From Leeia speluncae (GTDB lineage Bacteria > Pseudomonadota > Gammaproteobacteria > Burkholderiales > Leeiaceae), in assembly GCF_020564625.1 (NCBI RefSeq), contig NZ_JAJBZT010000002.1:545688-609687 (forward strand): a DNA stretch of 64,000 bases, read 5' to 3'. Within the stretch, counting starts at the first letter, position 1. Every line of letters starts with the position of its first letter. Below the pieces are notes generated by a model that worked only from the letters and a program-made list of their open reading frames with translations, did not search any database and was not told the DNA's origin. Below are positions 16,935 through 25,533 of this stretch, in pieces. The position numbers were made by a program, and so were the translations under genes.

Positions 16935-17969
16935 ATGAAACAACAAACAAAATTATTACTTGCATGCACGGTGCTTGCGATGAGCCAAATGGCAACCGCA
17001 AAAGACCTAACGGTGGTTTCCTTTGGTGGTGCGGTAAAAGACGCCCAAGTAAAAGCCTATTATGGCCCTTACAAAGCAGCCACAGGTACACAAGTACTTG
17101 GATCTGAATACAATGGCGAAATGGCCAAAATTAAATCCATGGTAGATACCAAGACAATCTCTTGGGATGTGGTAGAAGTAGAATCACCAGAACTGACTCG
17201 TGGTTGTGAAGAAGGCCTATTTGAGAAAATTGATATCACCAAGATTGGTAATAAAGCAGACTTTGTCCCGGGTGCAGTTCAACAATGTGGTGTAGCTACT
17301 TTCGTCTGGACAACGGGGTTTGCATACGATGGGGATAAACTAAAGGTCGGTCCTAAATCATGGGCAGACTTTTGGGATGTGAAGAAATTCCCTGGTAAAC
17401 GCGGTATGCGTAAAGGGCCAAAATACTCGCTTGAGTTTGCATTGATGGCTGATGGCGTTGCACCGAAAGATGTTTACAAAATGTTGGCAACACCAAAGGG
17501 TGTTGATCGTGCCTTTAAAAAGCTAGATCAATTAAAACCATATATTCAATGGTGGGAAGCTGGCGCACAACCAGCGCAGTACTTAGCCGCTGGCGATGTG
17601 GTGATGAGCGTGGCTTATAACGGCCGAATTGCCAATGCGCAAAAAGAAGGTAAGAACCTGAAAATGGTTTGGAATGGCAGTATTTACGACATGGATTTCT
17701 GGGCGATTCCAAAAGGACATCCTGCGCCACAAGAGTCTCTAAAATACATTGCGTTTGCTAGCAAACCTGAAAATCAAAAAATCTTTTCTGGACAAATTTC
17801 TTATGGTCCAACCAACAAGAAAACATTGCCACTTATTCCAAAAGCAGACTTAGCTAACTTGCCAACCGCACCAAATAACCTGAAAAACTCAGTTGGTATG
17901 GATACCGTCTTCTGGGCAGATTATGGTGAATCTTTAGAGCAACGCTTTAATGCATGGGCTGCAAAGTAA
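16935..17969 (+). CDS. Extracellular solute-binding protein, PotD/PotF type
   Basis: A 344-residue periplasmic binding protein with signal peptide (ending near QMATA) and mature start KDLTVVSFGGAVKDAQVKAYYG. Shared features with the 1959-2981 protein include the SWDVVEVE segment and the AGAQPAQYLAAGDV region, so they are paralogues. The ATG at 16935 is chosen over a TTG six bases earlier because GAGAGGA then has proper spacing. No permease is adjacent: either it uses another importer or it serves the HisD-like pathway from a separate locus. A strong terminator follows. Confidence 0.87.
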   Translation: MKQQTKLLLACTVLAMSQMATAKDLTVVSFGGAVKDAQVKAYYGPYKAATGTQVLGSEYNGEMAKIKSMVDTKTISWDVVEVESPELTRGCEEGLFEKIDITKIGNKADFVPGAVQQCGVATFVWTTGFAYDGDKLKVGPKSWADFWDVKKFPGKRGMRKGPKYSLEFALMADGVAPKDVYKMLATPKGVDRAFKKLDQLKPYIQWWEAGAQPAQYLAAGDVVMSVAYNGRIANAQKEGKNLKMVWNGSIYDMDFWAIPKGHPAPQESLKYIAFASKPENQKIFSGQISYGPTNKKTLPLIPKADLANLPTAPNNLKNSVGMDTVFWADYGESLEQRFNAWAAK

Positions 17970-17991
17970 CATCAAAAGCCTGCATGCAAAA

Positions 17992-18033
17992 GTCACAAAA
18001 AAACCGCTATCTAACTAGCGGTTTTTTTGTGAC
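17992..18033. terminator. Bidirectional intrinsic terminator
   Basis: Perfect 18-base arms (17992-18009 and 18016-18033) with a six-base loop; the core CCGCTA/TAGCGG stem is flanked by seven A and seven T residues, so it works for the plus-strand binding protein gene and the convergent minus-strand TPR gene. Confidence 0.9.
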
Positions 18034-18043
18034 TACACATTTC

Positions 18044-19180
18044 TTAGTTACTCTTTAATGCCTCAATGGCTGATTTTGCTTGCTCCACTTGATTCTGTAC
18101 TTCCGCTTCAGTGTCGCTGCCGTAGGTGCTAATCAACTGTTGGTAAGTTTCAATCGCTTTGTTTTTGTTATCTTGCGTGGCATAAACAACCCCTAAGCTA
18201 TGCATCCCTTTGGCCACGGTAAGACGAACTTTATCGTCTGTGTCTTTGCCATAAGTCGCAATCAGTTGCTGGTAAGCTTTTATGGCTGCGTCAGACTGTT
18301 TCAGATCATCCAAATCATCGGCCATATAGCGTAGACCCATTGATACATAGTTACGAATGTCTTCTGAAGGTTCATTGCCAAATTGGCTGATTAGCTGTTG
18401 GTAGTTTTTCACCGCATCATTTAGTTGTTCTTTGTCTTCTAACGCGACGCCAAGGGTAACTAAACTAGACGCAAGCAGACTACGTATTTCTGGTGCGGTA
18501 TCTGCGCCATAGTTTGTATGTAGTTGATTGACCAATTGGATGGTTTCATCCACTTGTTTTTCGGCATACAAGTTGTCTACCAAATAATGCAGCGCTGTAG
18601 CGACTTTAATCCGAATGCTTGGGGTTTGATCGTTCACAAAGTTGCGGACTAGTTCACGGTAGGTATTGTTTGCTACCTTCATTTGCCCATCTTCTAACGC
18701 CAACGCTAGTCCAAAAAGCCCGGTTGCTACTTCGAAGCGAATACTTGGATCGGTTTCTTTCGCAAATTTATCTGCCAATTGGCGGTATAGGGCGTTAGAT
18801 TCTTTTACCTTCTTTTGATCCGATAAGTTATCGCCCAAATAGCGCATGCCCATTGCCACGCGAATTTTTACCTCTGTTGAGGTATCTGAGGCGTATTTGC
18901 TGATGAGGTCTTTATAGACCTTATTTGCATCATCGAACTTTTGATTTTTTTCTAAACCAACCGCCAATGACACCATGGCTTGTGCCTCATTAGCGCGCAT
19001 TTCAGGCGATTTATCTGACTGGTTTGTCTTAATAAACTGTCTTAGTGTTGCGAGCTCTTCAGCAGAAGTCGCTGATTGTGCTGTTTCTGCTGCCGGCGCT
19101 GCTGGCTGAGCGTGAACGTAAGAGACAGCCATCAAGCAGAAAAATGGGGCAAGTAAAAGGCGTTGGGCAATTTTGCGCAT
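18044..19180 (-). CDS. Tetratricopeptide repeat protein, exported
   Basis: A 378-residue protein with a signal peptide (ending near YVHAQ), a short Ala-rich linker, and about seven TPR-like repeats of 44-45 residues. Repeats alternate between two flavours, one with LG-ALE and one with YL-DNL in the first helix, and each ends in a Y-QLI-YG type helix plus an IR start of the next, suggesting duplication of a two-repeat unit. It ends 11 bases past the shared terminator. The partner is unknown; it is likely periplasmic and may act as a scaffold. Confidence 0.85.
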   Translation of the reverse strand: MRKIAQRLLLAPFFCLMAVSYVHAQPAAPAAETAQSATSAEELATLRQFIKTNQSDKSPEMRANEAQAMVSLAVGLEKNQKFDDANKVYKDLISKYASDTSTEVKIRVAMGMRYLGDNLSDQKKVKESNALYRQLADKFAKETDPSIRFEVATGLFGLALALEDGQMKVANNTYRELVRNFVNDQTPSIRIKVATALHYLVDNLYAEKQVDETIQLVNQLHTNYGADTAPEIRSLLASSLVTLGVALEDKEQLNDAVKNYQQLISQFGNEPSEDIRNYVSMGLRYMADDLDDLKQSDAAIKAYQQLIATYGKDTDDKVRLTVAKGMHSLGVVYATQDNKNKAIETYQQLISTYGSDTEAEVQNQVEQAKSAIEALKSN

Positions 19181-19363
19181 AATGGATTAGCAGGTAGAAA
19201 AATTAATGCATGATTATGACATAATTTTATGCGTTTCGATTATAGAAAAGAACGGGAAAATAATCTTTTCATTCACGGGGAAGGTGAAATGATATTTACG
19301 TGGTGGCCATTCCCTTGGTGCTTGCTCTTTTCCAGCAACGGGTAAGCGTGTAGCAAGGGAAGG

Positions 19364-20068
19364 TTAAATAGTCTTATCTGCCAACTGGAACACGTACTCT
19401 TTGAAATTGGCAGGTTGGTGAATAAGTACATTTCTGCCGCTTAATTCCAGCCAGCCATTTTTCTTTAGTTTGGTCAGTTCTCGGCTAACAGTTTCTAGCG
19501 AAATCCCTAAAAAGCTCGCAATATCGGTACGAGACATGCTGAGTTGCAGTTGCTGGCTTTCCGGGTTCATGATGGTGTGGCGTTTAGCGATACTACTTAG
19601 AAAACTCAGTACGCGTTCTTCGGCGGCGCGGCTACCTAATAAAAAGAGTAGCGATTGATCTCGTACAAACTCTCTGCCCATTAGCTTAAATAAAGATTGA
19701 TTCAGAATCGGCTGTTGTTGGGCGATTTGCTCTAGGTGTGCAAAAGGGATTTCACAGATGATCGAATCTTCTAAGGCGATGGCTGTACCGGGGTATTTGT
19801 CGGTATCTATCGCATCTAGGCCAATGACTTCACCGGGGTAATAAAAAGCGGTGACTTGTGTGTAACCAGAGGTGAGGGTGTATTGGGTTTTGACGCTACC
19901 AGATTGAATGGCAAACAGGGAGCGAAACGACGATCCTTGGCTATAGATTCGTTGCTCTTTCTCGAATTTTTTGCCTAGGTGGACGATGTGCTCAAACTCG
20001 CTAAGCGAAGGTCCGCTAAGGTCGCTAGGCAAACAGTACTTGCGCCATTTGCAATCTGAGCACTTCAA
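19364..20068 (-). CDS. fnr: Fnr-type oxygen-responsive transcriptional regulator
   Basis: A 234-residue CRP/FNR regulator. Cysteines at 3, 6, 12 and 105 reproduce the CX2CX5C plus distant Cys spacing of E. coli Fnr (20, 23, 29, 122), i.e. a 4Fe-4S oxygen-sensing centre. The recognition helix in SLETVSRELTKL has the E--SR pattern that reads TTGAT half-sites. It is monocistronic. An imperfect palindrome TGATTAAATAATCA sits 32 bases upstream, close to but not matching the Fnr consensus spacing, so autoregulation is only a possibility. Confidence 0.9.
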   Translation of the reverse strand: MKCSDCKWRKYCLPSDLSGPSLSEFEHIVHLGKKFEKEQRIYSQGSSFRSLFAIQSGSVKTQYTLTSGYTQVTAFYYPGEVIGLDAIDTDKYPGTAIALEDSIICEIPFAHLEQIAQQQPILNQSLFKLMGREFVRDQSLLFLLGSRAAEERVLSFLSSIAKRHTIMNPESQQLQLSMSRTDIASFLGISLETVSRELTKLKKNGWLELSGRNVLIHQPANFKEYVFQLADKTI

Positions 20069-20351
20069 AGTATTACTCCAGGTGGGGCTACTTCGCTGAT
20101 GATTAAATAATCAATCAGGATGCTTCTAAAGATAATTATTCAATACTAAACTAAAATACCCAAATAACAACCACTAGCTTAATATGGTTATTGCTAAAAG
20201 CAAGTATCCATGCGGGTTTGCGGGAATGTAAAGAGATTAAATCAGCATATTTATTCGTTTCATATCAAGGGTTTGCCTGTGGGTAATCATTAGAATAAAG
20301 AGGAAATTAAAAAGTTCTATTATTTTTACTGAAAACAGACAATCCTCCCGC

Positions 20352-21308
20352 CTATTTTGCCTCGTATGCCCTCAGCGATGCCGCCGTGGTGTGAAGCTCT
20401 TCTCTGGCGGCAAAGGCCGCTAATAGATAATCCACCGTTACCCGTACCCGTGGGGCGATGTGCGCCCGGTGTGGGTATTGCAAAGTCATTTCAAAATCTC
20501 CCGGGTAATGGCTATCTAAGAGCAGCACTTTTAGTTGCCCTGTACGGATAAATTTTAAGGCAGACATGATGCCAATTTGCGCGATGCCAGCACCTGCAAC
20601 CGTCATCTCGGTGAGGGTTTCGGGGGACGATAATAATAGCGATGCGTGATCGGTATTTAAGGCAATTTTGCTACCGTCCCCGCCATAAAACTGCCACGGG
20701 GCGACTTTACCGCCTAAGAACCGGCGGGTGAGCAAGGTGTGCTGGCTAAGTTCGGCTGCATTTTTCGGGATGCCATGCGCGGCCAAATAGCTAGGGGCGG
20801 CTGCAATCACCATCTGTAATTGGCAGATAGGGCGAGAGATGAAGGAGGATTCGGTAATTAAGCCACCCCGAATCACCATATCAAAGCGATCTTGCACAAA
20901 GTCGATTAAGCGATCATCAAAATCCACTTCGACGGATAAGCCAGGATAAGTTGCCAGCAAGCCCGGCAAGGCCGGGGCTAGGTATTCTCGCCCAAAGCCA
21001 ATGCTAGTAGATAAGCGCACACGCCCTTGCGGGTTGGCACGTTGGGCAATGGCGGCATCGGTTGCATCATCAAGTGCATTTAGTGCAATGCGTGCTTGCT
21101 GCAAAAAGGCGCGCCCTTCTTCCGTTAGGCTAAGTGTGCGGGTGGTGCGGTTCATTAGCCGCACGCCTAGTGCCGTTTCTAGCCCGGCAATATTTTTACT
21201 TACCGCTGCCGCACTAATGCCTAAAGCGCGAGCGGCATTGGCAAAGCTGCCTTTATCTGCCGCTTGCACAAAAGACAAAATCGCCCTGACTCGTTGCGTG
21301 GTATCCAT
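20352..21308 (-). CDS. LysR family transcriptional regulator
   Basis: A 318-residue LysR regulator: helix-turn-helix in residues about 8-66 (FVQAADKGSFANAARALGISAAAVSKNIAGLE) and effector domain from about 95. It is divergent from the flavodoxin-like gene at 21429, and a palindrome TAACTTAAAGTTA (21327-21339, of T-N11-A form) lies between them, so it probably controls that gene and the following small genes. Confidence 0.88.
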   Translation of the reverse strand: MDTTQRVRAILSFVQAADKGSFANAARALGISAAAVSKNIAGLETALGVRLMNRTTRTLSLTEEGRAFLQQARIALNALDDATDAAIAQRANPQGRVRLSTSIGFGREYLAPALPGLLATYPGLSVEVDFDDRLIDFVQDRFDMVIRGGLITESSFISRPICQLQMVIAAAPSYLAAHGIPKNAAELSQHTLLTRRFLGGKVAPWQFYGGDGSKIALNTDHASLLLSSPETLTEMTVAGAGIAQIGIMSALKFIRTGQLKVLLLDSHYPGDFEMTLQYPHRAHIAPRVRVTVDYLLAAFAAREELHTTAASLRAYEAK

Positions 21309-21326
21309 CTTACCTAACCATATTCA

Positions 21327-21339
21327 TAACTTAAAGTTA
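21327..21339. promoter_or_regulatory. Candidate LysR box TAACTT-A-AAGTTA
   Basis: A perfect 13-base inverted repeat with the T-N11-A form, 19 bases from the LysR start and 90 bases from the flavodoxin-like gene. The position fits a LysR autoregulatory/activator site; untested. Confidence 0.45.
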
Positions 21340-21428
21340 ATAGTGACATAACTGTCTACCTACTTCTAGTCATGAATCTAGCTCGTCACAATAGCGCCAT
21401 TACCTCCCTCATGGAAAAGGACTTCGCA

Positions 21429-21983
21429 ATGTTAGTGTCGATTGTGTTTGATAGTGGATATGGCCATACCCGTAAATTAGTTGAGTCGGCTGCAGACGGT
21501 GTCAAAGAAGTAGCTGGTGCAGAGGTGTCTTTAGTCGCGGTGGCCGATGGCAATATCCCTTGGGAAACCTTGGCAGCGAGTGATGCGATTATCTTCGCTT
21601 CGCCTACCTATAACGGATCAGTCAGCGCCAAGTTTAAACAGTTTATGGAAGACTCCACCGGCCCTGTCTGGATGAAACAAGCGTGGAAAAACAAAGTGGC
21701 TGCCGGCATTACCAACTCTGGTGCAATGCATGGCGACAAAATGGGCACGCTGATCACCATGACCTTATTTGCTGCCCAACACGGCATGGTCTGGGTAGGG
21801 CTAGATTTATTCCCTGGCCGCTCTAGTACAGAGATGAACCGAGTGGGTGGTTGGCTAGGGGTAATGGCGCAATCAGACGATGCACCGCCAGAAGTCACCC
21901 CTATCGAGAGTGATCGTCAAACGGCTAGCTACCTAGGCAAACGGGTGGCAGAACTCACCCGCCAGTTTAAAGCTGGTGTGTAA
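21429..21983 (+). CDS. Flavodoxin/NAD(P)H-dependent quinone reductase-like protein
   Basis: A 184-residue WrbA/flavodoxin-fold protein: VSIVFDSGYGHTRKLVESAADGVK is the FMN phosphate loop and strand, ASDAIIFASPTYNGSVSAKFKQFMED the next FMN-contacting region, and GTLITMTLFAAQHGMVWVGL follows WrbA closely. The start at 21429 has AAGGA upstream; the frame extends further without family support. Likely a cytosolic two-electron quinone reductase controlled by the divergent LysR. Confidence 0.86.
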   Translation: MLVSIVFDSGYGHTRKLVESAADGVKEVAGAEVSLVAVADGNIPWETLAASDAIIFASPTYNGSVSAKFKQFMEDSTGPVWMKQAWKNKVAAGITNSGAMHGDKMGTLITMTLFAAQHGMVWVGLDLFPGRSSTEMNRVGGWLGVMAQSDDAPPEVTPIESDRQTASYLGKRVAELTRQFKAGV

Positions 21984-22031
21984 ATAAGATTGTGATTGAA
22001 ATTGGTTTGTACAGATTAGATTGGTTTGGCT

Positions 22032-22208
22032 ATGCAAGTAAGCAATACCCCCACAACAAAAGGTAACCCGCTCGATAAGCAACTGTTTTTATCGTTAGGA
22101 TTTAGCGAAGAAGAAACCGCCATCTTAATTAACAGTGAATTAAAAAAGCGCCAACCCGCGGGACGTGCATTGGCGAAGCCAAGCAAAGCGAAAGGAAAAT
22201 CAGCATGA
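22032..22208 (+). CDS. Small protein of unknown function, coupled to DUF1330 gene
   Basis: A 58-residue protein, NPLDKQLFLSLGFSEEETAILINSELKKRQ, then a basic tail (KPSKAKGKSA). I do not recognise the family. Support for it being real is the four-base ATGA overlap with the next gene, indicating translational coupling. The basic tail suggests nucleic acid or membrane contact but this is guesswork. Confidence 0.55.
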   Translation: MQVSNTPTTKGNPLDKQLFLSLGFSEEETAILINSELKKRQPAGRALAKPSKAKGKSA

Positions 22209-22507
22209 GCACCCAGCCAGCGTATTTTTTGTTTAACGTGACCGATGTGCATGACCCCATCGCGTTTGTTCCTTACCAAGAAAAAGTGGTTTCAACCATT
22301 TTGCAGTACCACGGCCAAATTGTGGTGGCAGATGGCGAGAGAGAAGGCGTTGAAGGCACGCCATTTGTAGGCAAGGTGTATTTGCTGCGCTTTGCATCGA
22401 AAGCCGCAGCAAAAACGTGGTACCACTCACCAGAGTATCAAGCAATTATCCAACACCGCTTCGCGGCAGCTACGTGCCACGCTAGTTTGCTGGAAGGTGT
22501 TGCTTAA
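22205..22507 (+). CDS. DUF1330 family protein
   Basis: A 100-residue DUF1330 protein (dimeric alpha-beta barrel type): AYFLFNVTDVHDPIAFVPYQEKV, GGQI-like region HGQIVVADGE, and LLRFASKAAAKTWYHSPEYQAI, all characteristic. No enzymatic activity is established for the family. It overlaps the small gene upstream by four bases and is followed by a long inverted repeat. Confidence 0.85.
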   Translation: MSTQPAYFLFNVTDVHDPIAFVPYQEKVVSTILQYHGQIVVADGEREGVEGTPFVGKVYLLRFASKAAAKTWYHSPEYQAIIQHRFAAATCHASLLEGVA

Positions 22508-22565
22508 GACGTCTGAAGGGGGGATGGATACTTCCCCTGTGCGTGGTCTAATCGCGCATTCAAAC

Positions 22566-22619
22566 TGACACAAGCAATCAAATTGATTGGTTTGGCGAAT
22601 AATTTGATTGCTTGTGTCA
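22566..22619. repeat. Long perfect inverted repeat (19-base arms)
   Basis: Arms TGACACAAGCAATCAAATT (22566-22584) and AATTTGATTGCTTGTGTCA (22601-22619) with a 16-base loop. It lies between the DUF1330 gene and the YbhB gene, both on the plus strand. No T-run follows, so it is not a typical intrinsic terminator. Confidence 0.7.
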
Positions 22620-22705
22620 TCCTTCCTCCCCCTGATCATCCTATACTAATGGGGTCGCACCTTTGTGCAGCCTTTATCCACCCTTACCCCATAGGATAAG
22701 CAGAA

Positions 22706-23341
22706 ATGAAACTCACCAGCCAAAGTTTTCAAGATGGCCAATGGATTCCGGGCGAATTTGCCTTTTGCATTCCGGATCCGGTTAGCCATGTTGCCTTATC
22801 GAATAACCGTAACCCACACCTAGCATGGTCAGATGTCCCTGCAGGGACACAATCGTTTGTGGTGGTGTGTCACGACCCAGACGTACCTAGCCGTGGGGAT
22901 GACGTTAACCAAGCAGACCGTGAAGTGCCGGCTGATTTACCACGCGTGGATTTCTTCCACTGGCTACTATTAGACATCCCTGCGACGACAACAGAAATTG
23001 CCGCTGGCGAGTATTCCAATACGGTCACACCACGCGGCAAAGCAGGCCCCGCAGTTGGCAATGGCTTACGCCACGGGATTAACGATTACACCGGTTGGTT
23101 TGCAGGCGACGAGCAAATGAAGGGCGACTACTTTGGTTACGATGGCCCTTGCCCACCGTGGAATGATTCGATTGTGCACCACTACGTGTTTACCGTGTAC
23201 GCGCTAGGCGTTTCTGCCCTTGCGGTAGAGGGCACACTAACCGGCGCAACGGTGCTGGCTGCGTTGGCAAATGCGCCGGTGCTTGGCCAAGCGAAGATTA
23301 CTGGCTTGTATAGCCTAAACCCACGTGTGATCGCGGGATAA
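22706..23341 (+). CDS. YbhB/YbcL family protein (Raf kinase inhibitor-like)
   Basis: A 211-residue phosphatidylethanolamine-binding protein-fold member: NPHLAWSDVPAGTQSFVVVCHDPDVPS, FFHWLLLDIPA and YDGPCPPWNDSIVHHYVFTVYAL are the family ligand-site segments. It is larger than E. coli YbhB (158), with extra loops around GDDVNQADREVPADLPRV. Function in bacteria is unclear. It is followed one base later by an AraC regulator, so the two form an operon. Confidence 0.86.
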   Translation: MKLTSQSFQDGQWIPGEFAFCIPDPVSHVALSNNRNPHLAWSDVPAGTQSFVVVCHDPDVPSRGDDVNQADREVPADLPRVDFFHWLLLDIPATTTEIAAGEYSNTVTPRGKAGPAVGNGLRHGINDYTGWFAGDEQMKGDYFGYDGPCPPWNDSIVHHYVFTVYALGVSALAVEGTLTGATVLAALANAPVLGQAKITGLYSLNPRVIAG

Positions 23342-23342
23342 A

Positions 23343-24155
23343 ATGATTCACTCTGTGGCAAACACAGATTGGCAGTTGGCAAGCACCGCCCCGCTGTTAA
23401 GGCGTGGGCTGTGTAGCCTTGCTCAGCCATTGGTTTCGCAAACACAACGCGCTAGCCGCTTTGTGTTTGCCGAGCCAACCATTCAGCTCATTGTCTCTGG
23501 TCAGCTAGATCTAAGCACTGTTCATCACCACATAACAATGCCAGCGTCGGATGCGCTATTGTTTATTCAGCCACATACTTGTGCAGACATTGGCAATTTT
23601 CGATCTATCTTTTTAAGCATTTCCCATTCGGTGGTAGAGACATTGCCAAGAGGCTTCGCCAATACCCAAACAACCCAATCGATATCGAAATCTGACTCTC
23701 CATTTTCGACATTAGCGTTAGATGCCGATCTATCTAGCGCCTTGCAGTATGTAATTAGCGCGATTGAAGATAGCCAGATGAGTGAAGCTCGTTTAAGGCT
23801 GCGGCTACAAGATTTACTGATGGCACTTGCAGAAAAAGGCAATACCTTTCACAACGGTAACCCAGAGACTACCACCGCAAAACTACGTGCAATGATTAGC
23901 GAAGAACCTAGCAAACACTGGACCGCTCAATCCGCAGGCAAAGCCCTCGCGATGAGCCCTGCCACTTTACGCAGAAGACTAGCTGAAGAAAATACACGCT
24001 TCGAACATTTGCTAGTGGATATACGCATGCATCACGCCATGATGCTCTTCCAAACCACCAACTGGCACCTCTCCCGTATCGCTGAAGCGTGCGGCTATCG
24101 CTCTACCGTGCGATTTAATGAACGGTTTCAGGAGCGGTTTGGGGCGGTTGTTTAA
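23343..24155 (+). CDS. AraC family transcriptional regulator
   Basis: A 270-residue protein with a C-terminal AraC DNA-binding domain (residues about 180-265): SAGKALAMSPATLRRRLAEENTRFEHLLVDIRMHHAM and LSRIAEACGYRSTVRFNERFQERFG. The N-terminal part has no obvious known effector domain by eye. It begins two bases after the YbhB stop and overlaps the convergent HNH gene by four bases. Confidence 0.86.
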   Translation: MIHSVANTDWQLASTAPLLRRGLCSLAQPLVSQTQRASRFVFAEPTIQLIVSGQLDLSTVHHHITMPASDALLFIQPHTCADIGNFRSIFLSISHSVVETLPRGFANTQTTQSISKSDSPFSTLALDADLSSALQYVISAIEDSQMSEARLRLRLQDLLMALAEKGNTFHNGNPETTTAKLRAMISEEPSKHWTAQSAGKALAMSPATLRRRLAEENTRFEHLLVDIRMHHAMMLFQTTNWHLSRIAEACGYRSTVRFNERFQERFGAVV

Positions 24156-24904
24156 ATTAGGTCAGTCGCTTCTATAAACGCTAAAGAGTCTTTTACACGT
24201 TTCAAGACGGATACGGGTAACGTCGCTGATTGAAGCAGTGTTTGATAAGTGCTAGATAAATTGCTGTTTATTTTGACTGTTCCGTTACTGAGAAAAATGA
24301 ACTTATTATCATCATACAATCGATGAAGATCGGCTCTTAACAGAATTCCATTGTCAATATTTTCATAGCCACCTTCTGAAACTGGGATAATATGGGCGGC
24401 CTCTAAAGCACTGGAAGTTGATTCCCCTGTTAATGCACAGCATTTATCAAGACAAATTAATGCCTTTCGAAAAGGACCCTGGTTTCTATTTGTGACATTC
24501 TTGGAGCTACGTGGGCGGTCATTATTAATTTGTTCATAGTACGTCCAATTTACAGTGCCATCGTAATCTGATGATTCAAAGCCATTCCAAGAAGCCTCGC
24601 CTTCATGGGCCCCTAGAGGGATGATAATTGTAGAAATTCCCCATTGCATATGCTCGTAGTCCATTTCAGCATTTGCACTTTGTTTATAAGTAATTTGTAT
24701 TTCAATGGTATTATCTTCGAGTTTTTTAATTTTACTCTCGGTATTGTATCGAACAAAACTTGGTAAGTCGCCATTCGATACTTCCTCTCCAAACCATTCT
24801 TCGATTGTTGAAGTTACTTGAGTATCTACAGAAAACTTACTAAGGTCTATCGGCACATACTCTGTAGCATGTCTCCAATTTATGCGGATATAGTTTTTGA
24901 ACAT
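24152..24904 (-). CDS. HNH endonuclease family protein (HNH_2 type)
   Basis: A 250-residue protein with a C-terminal HNH_2-type nuclease domain: the Cys pair in CLDKCCALTG, then AAHIIPVSEGGYENIDNGILLRADLHRLYDDNKF holds the HNH/His residues. The N-terminal 140 residues are unrelated and could bind DNA or sense ligand. Such proteins often sit near restriction or defence genes; nothing of that kind is adjacent here, but the locus is AT-rich and next to an IS remnant, suggesting transfer. Confidence 0.8.
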   Translation of the reverse strand: MFKNYIRINWRHATEYVPIDLSKFSVDTQVTSTIEEWFGEEVSNGDLPSFVRYNTESKIKKLEDNTIEIQITYKQSANAEMDYEHMQWGISTIIIPLGAHEGEASWNGFESSDYDGTVNWTYYEQINNDRPRSSKNVTNRNQGPFRKALICLDKCCALTGESTSSALEAAHIIPVSEGGYENIDNGILLRADLHRLYDDNKFIFLSNGTVKINSNLSSTYQTLLQSATLPVSVLKRVKDSLAFIEATDLI

Positions 24905-25060
24905 GTAGCCACCTGTTTTTAAATGAAATATAAATATATAGCTTCTTAAGCAGCAAAATTCGTTCCATCATTTCATGATCCAATCCGTTTTAGAATAATG
25001 TGCTTTATTTAAATCTAGCATTGGTTAGGGAAGGTTTTTTGAATGAAAGAAAGTGTTTCC

Positions 25061-25097
25061 AAAGTAAGTAACAACTGCTCAAATAACTACTTACTTT
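25061..25097. terminator. Inverted repeat downstream of the Ivy-like gene
   Basis: AAAGTAAGTA and TACTTACTTT (10-base perfect arms, 17-base loop) 35 bases past the stop codon of the minus-strand gene at 25132. Probably a terminator, though the T-run is short. Confidence 0.4.
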
Positions 25098-25131
25098 AGA
25101 AAAATTTTGCTACTAAGACGAAGAATCAATG

Positions 25132-25533
25132 CTAATTGAAATTGACCATTTCATCTTCAGAAAGTATTTGCTTCATTTCATGGTTTAAATTTCCAAAGAC
25201 ATGTACAGATTCATCTTGAACAACTATTCCTGCTATTTCTTTTGTGGATGGTGAAATAAAAAATGCTGATCTATTTGGTCCACAGAAATGAATTTGGCAA
25301 ATGCTATATTTATAGAAGGTTAAATTATTAAATGTAAATTTTTTAGTGTCTGCCGATGGACCGGTTAGCAATTTTGAGAAGTTTCCTTTGCTGCTTACGC
25401 TATCAATTTCTTTTTTTAATTTAAAGGCAAGTGATTTATCACTCTTTAGCAAATAATCTAACTCCATGTATTTGTCTTCAGCAAATATTTTAAATGAGGA
25501 TAGCATTAAAATAAAAAATAGAATTTTTTTCAT
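25132..25533 (-). CDS. Small secreted protein, possibly Ivy-like lysozyme inhibitor
   Basis: A 133-residue protein with a clear signal peptide (MKKILFFILMLSSFKIFAE) and an AT-rich sequence unlike its neighbours. The segment ICQIHFCGPNRSAFFIS resembles the C-x2-H-x-C loop and following strand of Ivy, the periplasmic inhibitor of C-type lysozyme (CKPHDC in E. coli). The length is slightly shorter than Ivy. This is a motif-level resemblance only; an unrelated exported protein is quite possible. Confidence 0.5.
   Translation of the reverse strand: MKKILFFILMLSSFKIFAEDKYMELDYLLKSDKSLAFKLKKEIDSVSSKGNFSKLLTGPSADTKKFTFNNLTFYKYSICQIHFCGPNRSAFFISPSTKEIAGIVVQDESVHVFGNLNHEMKQILSEDEMVNFN

Noticed and set aside
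20100..20113. Fnr autoregulatory box
   Set aside because: TGATTAAATAATCA upstream of fnr has a six-base gap between TGAT and ATCA instead of the four required in TTGAT-N4-ATCAA.
22508..22518. Neisseriales DNA uptake sequence
   Set aside because: GACGTCTGAA differs from GCCGTCTGAA, occurs once only, and no other copies were noticed.
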